DNA of 64,000 nt. Source: Berberis thunbergii (taxonomy: Eukaryota; Streptophyta; Magnoliopsida; Ranunculales; Berberidaceae). This document shows positions 60,449 through 64,000 of this stretch, one piece after another. The stretch spans positions 30,810 through 94,809 of the forward strand of contig QNQO01010698.1 in the NCBI GenBank assembly GCA_003290165.1. Reading direction: 5' to 3'. The notes below the pieces were generated by a model that made no database searches, was not told the DNA's origin, and saw nothing but the letters and a program-made list of their open reading frames with translations. Positions within the stretch are counted from its first letter, which is position 1. Each line of letters starts with the position of its first letter. Position numbers and translations under genes: made by a program.

Positions 60449-62231
60449 TGATGCATATTTTATTAAACCTAAATTAATAGGTTAATTTGACCTGATTGTT
60501 ATATCACGAGTGCATAGTTGCCTAACTGGTAAACAATGGCTAATACGGATCGATCCCACGAGGATTGAAGACACAGTAAAAAAAAACTACAATCTATTTA
60601 AACTAATTTGAAAGGGGGTTACAATGATCAAAATTTTCTAAACTAATGGAAAGTAGAAAAACAAATGAAAATTGAGTTTAATAGTCAAAGAGAGATGCTA
60701 AAGCTTTCAAATCCTCCAACAGGTATTTATAAAATTATACTAATATCAATTATTATCTCCTAGAATTGAGCAATATTAGAGATAAAATTTTTTATTTTCT
60801 TGAATATCAAAGTAATGAACTCGCTTTAACTAATGTGCAAACCTCTAGTATTAATTGTCTATTTAAGGCACAATTAATCACTGGTTTGACTAAAATGAAT
60901 CAAACATGGTTCAAACAATAACACAATAATTCTAACTACCATAGATGCATGACATAGTGAAGGTAATATGATCATGTTCACAACAAGTCAATCCAATATT
61001 CAATTATATAGTACATCGAAAAATAATAAAAGATAATAGAAAATGTTACTAAGCATGCAAAATCGTCTACGCCTTAGTTGGGGGGTTGAGAAACCCATGG
61101 TGGTGGTAGTCTCAGCGGCAACGCGGGCGAAATTCATCAGCTCCTCACCAACGCACGTCACAAAAGGCAGCAAGTGCACGGTGGTAGTACATATAAATAC
61201 TCGAGATGCAAATAGCCTGATTTTTTAAAAAATTATTCTTCCACGAGCTGCTTCAAAGCTCCTTTGTGCCCTGTGAGATAAAGAAAAAATAGCGGGTGGG
61301 AGAAAGGGAGAAATGGAGGGGAAATGAGGAAGGAGGGATGCGAGTGAGCTGATGTGATCTCTTCTGGCTCTGGCTCTAGCTCTTGCTCTATTGGTTGTTT
61401 TGGCTGAGCAATACCGAAACAAAGTAGATGAAAAGAAGAGATGAAAAGAGTCAGGATGAAGGGTGTCAATGGAGGAGGGCGAAGAGGCTGCAAGGCAAGA
61501 TAAGGTGGCGTGAATATGGAGAACGGTCTGTGCTGGTTCGTTGTGCGACATGGATGGCAAGAGGGGACGCTGATGTTGTGTTGCTATTGTTAGATGAAGT
61601 AGAGGAAGAGATGGGAAGATGGTGGCTTGATTCGTGATGGCTGGATTGAGAGATAAAAATGAGAAGGAGCTCGGTTGTGAGGTGGTTCTGTTCGAACTTG
61701 TTGTGAGATAGAAGGGACGAAAGTGAATAGGGCAAGATGATGTGATGTGTTGATGGCGAGATGGAAGAAGAAATAGGGAGAGAGGATGCGACGATGTTGG
61801 CGAGTTAGTGGCTGCCAGTCCTTCTATCGAGCGAGAATCACTGGCAAGGGGGTGTGATGAGATGAGAAGGCAAGATGGAGAGGGAAAGAAGGGTGGCTAC
61901 GAGAGAAAATAGAGAAAAGGGGGAAAAGGCATGAAAGATAGGTTAAATAGGTTTTTTCTTTCTCCAGATTAGGTTGGGCTAGAGTTTCGATTAAGACAAA
62001 AGAGGATTTGGGTTTTTAGGTCAATTTTTGGTCTTGGGCTTTATCGTCGACTTCACCGTTCGTTGCACTTTGGGCTAGTTCTTCCAAACAAGTCACACTA
62101 TTGCGATTTCATTGTTTATGCTCCAATCCCTGCAAATACATAAAACGAAAATAATTAGAATAAAATATGATATTCAAAATACAAACAATATAAATTAGAA
62201 GATATTTTATGTAATAACTATGTGTATATCA
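60449..62231 (-). mobile_element. Athila-like LTR, right (inverted) arm
   Basis: On the minus strand it begins TGATATACACATAG at 62231 and ends ATGCATCA at 60449, about 1.78 kb with canonical TG...CA ends. It is homologous to the left LTR in inverse orientation and lacks the small MITE found there. Confidence 0.82.
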
Positions 62232-62310
62232 AATACACCAAAATCTATATTTTGTTAGTCCTCGAGAAAAACAAAAATAAAATTCTAACTCACTTTCGCA
62301 AGAATCATCG
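62232..62310 (-). other. 3' end of an internal domain next to the right LTR
   Basis: On the minus strand, CTCGAGGACTAACAAAAT and a weak purine run TTTTGGTG lie just before the LTR. CTCGAGGACGAGCAAA followed by a purine tract is common at the 3' end of plant Ty3 internal domains. So this LTR has a 3' internal end on one side and a primer site on the other. Confidence 0.55.
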
Positions 62311-64000
62311 GTTACACTTACCTTAAACGTGCAACAAGACTTTCAACCCCTAAATTACCTTTAGTGAACGAGTTATAGTCTCGTGAGGGTTTCCAGAAAT
62401 GTTACCCACAAACATTACTGATTCAATAAATGTCAAAAGCATGGTCACTCTTATTTATTCTCCTCAGAATAATCATCTAATTGTCATAAATTTCAGAAAA
62501 AAAAACTAACCGTCACAATAATATAACAACAAATTTTAGCACCAATTTAATAGTATCCAAAGGTTAAATATACTTCATCATCATTCTCAACTCAAAGTGC
62601 GTGTGCATAGCCTTATCAACATAACTCTCCATTTCACAGTAAAAACACGATTAAATTTCTTTTAGAAATACGCTTTGACTATAATCTGTTAAATGTAAAC
62701 ATAGTCAATGGGATAGATGGTAAACCATAAACTTAGGAAAATTTTTCAAGTGCAAGGTTCTACTGTATATCCGGTTTTCCTGTTTACTATCATCCAAACT
62801 GTCATTTCTCTTTGCTCCAAGCTATAGTTTTCTTTATATTTTATTCTGAAAAGAAATGAACTTCAATACAAACAACTTGATCAGTTATGACTTATGAGTT
62901 GTCGATTTGGATCTGGTTCAGCATGCATTCATATTTCTATTACTCATGCATAACTCACAAAATTGCCATTTTCCACACGCCATTTGTTTGTTTTCATCCA
63001 TGTATTAATATTCAATGCCTACACCAGGTGTTAAATGTTTTCTGGTTCATCATCAATTAATTTGATCATAAATATATTTTTACTGAGTCGAGTTCCCTCA
63101 GCAGATGCTGTAATGGATGGGTTTGGAGACGCAGACCTTACACTCTCAAGACTGCCAATGAACGAGAGGGTTTTTAGTTCTTCATTATTCTTGTACGAAG
63201 TCCACATTTGTATTCTCACAAATCAAAATTGGAATGATATTATCTTGTCTAAATTTGGTATTATCTTTGTCTATGTGTATGTCTTGAAAGACTCATTTAA
63301 GCAACCATGAATTGTACATGTATATGTTGAAAGACTGAACAATTTCTTGAACTTCTCAGCTGACTATGTGATAAATTATCATTCTCAATAAAATGTTGTA
63401 GTTGTTGGCTGTAAATTCGAAGTCCTACAAGTTAAATTTTGTATTGCTCGAAGTATGATTATCTTAATACTTAGTTATTAATGTAAACTATTAATGAATC
63501 AAATATCCTTCTGCGAGTAACCATAAGAACAAGAAATGAGGCATGCTTCAATGTGGTTGCGTTGGTAGGATGCAATTGAACAAGATTGGAGGTTTTATTG
63601 ACTGGGTTATGACTGAATTACCGGCTAAGAAAAAAAAATGAAAATTGGCTTAGTCGCCTTGTGGGGAACACTTTGAATTATCTACTTACGTGTGAACTTA
63701 TTTTGAATCATGTCGTCAGATTTCCATATAAAAAACATTAAGGAGTGTTGTTCTGTCAATAAATCATTAGGTCTAGTTAGTCAACATAGACAATCACTGT
63801 ATTTATTTTGCTCTTGTCCCTGCTCTCATTTTAGTACAGAGATGATAGAAATATTCATATAGTTTGACCATATGAACAAGAGTGATGAGCTACCATTGAA
63901 GTATACTCATCATCAACCTGGACCAAACCATCAGTAAACAAACACTAGCATTAGGGTTGCTCATTGTTCAGTTGGCATTCTGATTGAGCGTAGGCTCCTG
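62311..64000. other. Right end of the window, nothing recognised
   Basis: AT-rich sequence. An open stretch near 63090-63180 has a slightly protein-like composition but no start, splice signal or family resemblance that I could support. Confidence 0.4.

Noticed and set aside
63035..63310. 91-residue open frame near the right end
   Set aside because: The start and flanks look random, no domain was recognised, and it overlaps an equally long antisense frame.

Overview
The window is nuclear DNA of a flowering plant, very probably a eudicot. The evidence is long AT-rich spliced genes with GT/AG introns, plant-type protein families (a TPLATE-complex EH protein, an AVT3 vacuolar amino acid transporter, NOC4) and a dense load of plant transposable elements (Ty1/copia, Athila-type Ty3, TRIM, LINE, MULE-type and Harbinger-type MITEs). 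No rRNA, tRNA or CRISPR feature was recognised.

Layout. 1-1.4 kb: a MULE-type MITE and the 5' flank of gene 1. 1.4-11.4 kb (+): a 13-exon EH-domain endocytosis gene whose exons I could join into one frame of 1057 codons. 12.7-14.2 kb (-): a decayed LINE ORF1 remnant. 15.3-16.6 kb (-): an intact intronless AVT3-like transporter. 16.9-33.6 kb (+): a gene remnant I do not recognise. Its exons join in phase but are separated by introns full of elements: a 5'-truncated LINE in a duplicated exon block, a non-coding LTR element, a tandem TRIM array, a second MULE-type MITE, and a 4.8 kb copia element with target duplications. 33.6-34.5 kb: a third MITE of the same family. 35.5-44.6 kb (+): a NOC4 (ribosome biogenesis) homologue with nearly all splice sites intact but at least four single-base losses in its exons. 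45.3-47.0 kb: a long-TIR non-autonomous DNA element with an internal hairpin. 48.0-62.3 kb: two Athila-like LTR-PBS-gag arms facing each other as an inverted repeat that meets at a poly-A tract; the right arm is split by a 6.8 kb decayed copia element. 62.3-64 kb: no convincing gene.

The three ordinary genes (endocytosis, vacuolar amino acid export, 40S subunit assembly) have no functional link; they are neighbours by position only. Most of the unusual biology is structural: how elements nest, duplicate and sit inside introns. The inverted Athila arms, the three-LTR TRIM array, the copia element with TA...CA ends and no gag, and the element-filled unknown gene are the observations I rate highest. 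I did not find evidence for a new multi-gene functional system.
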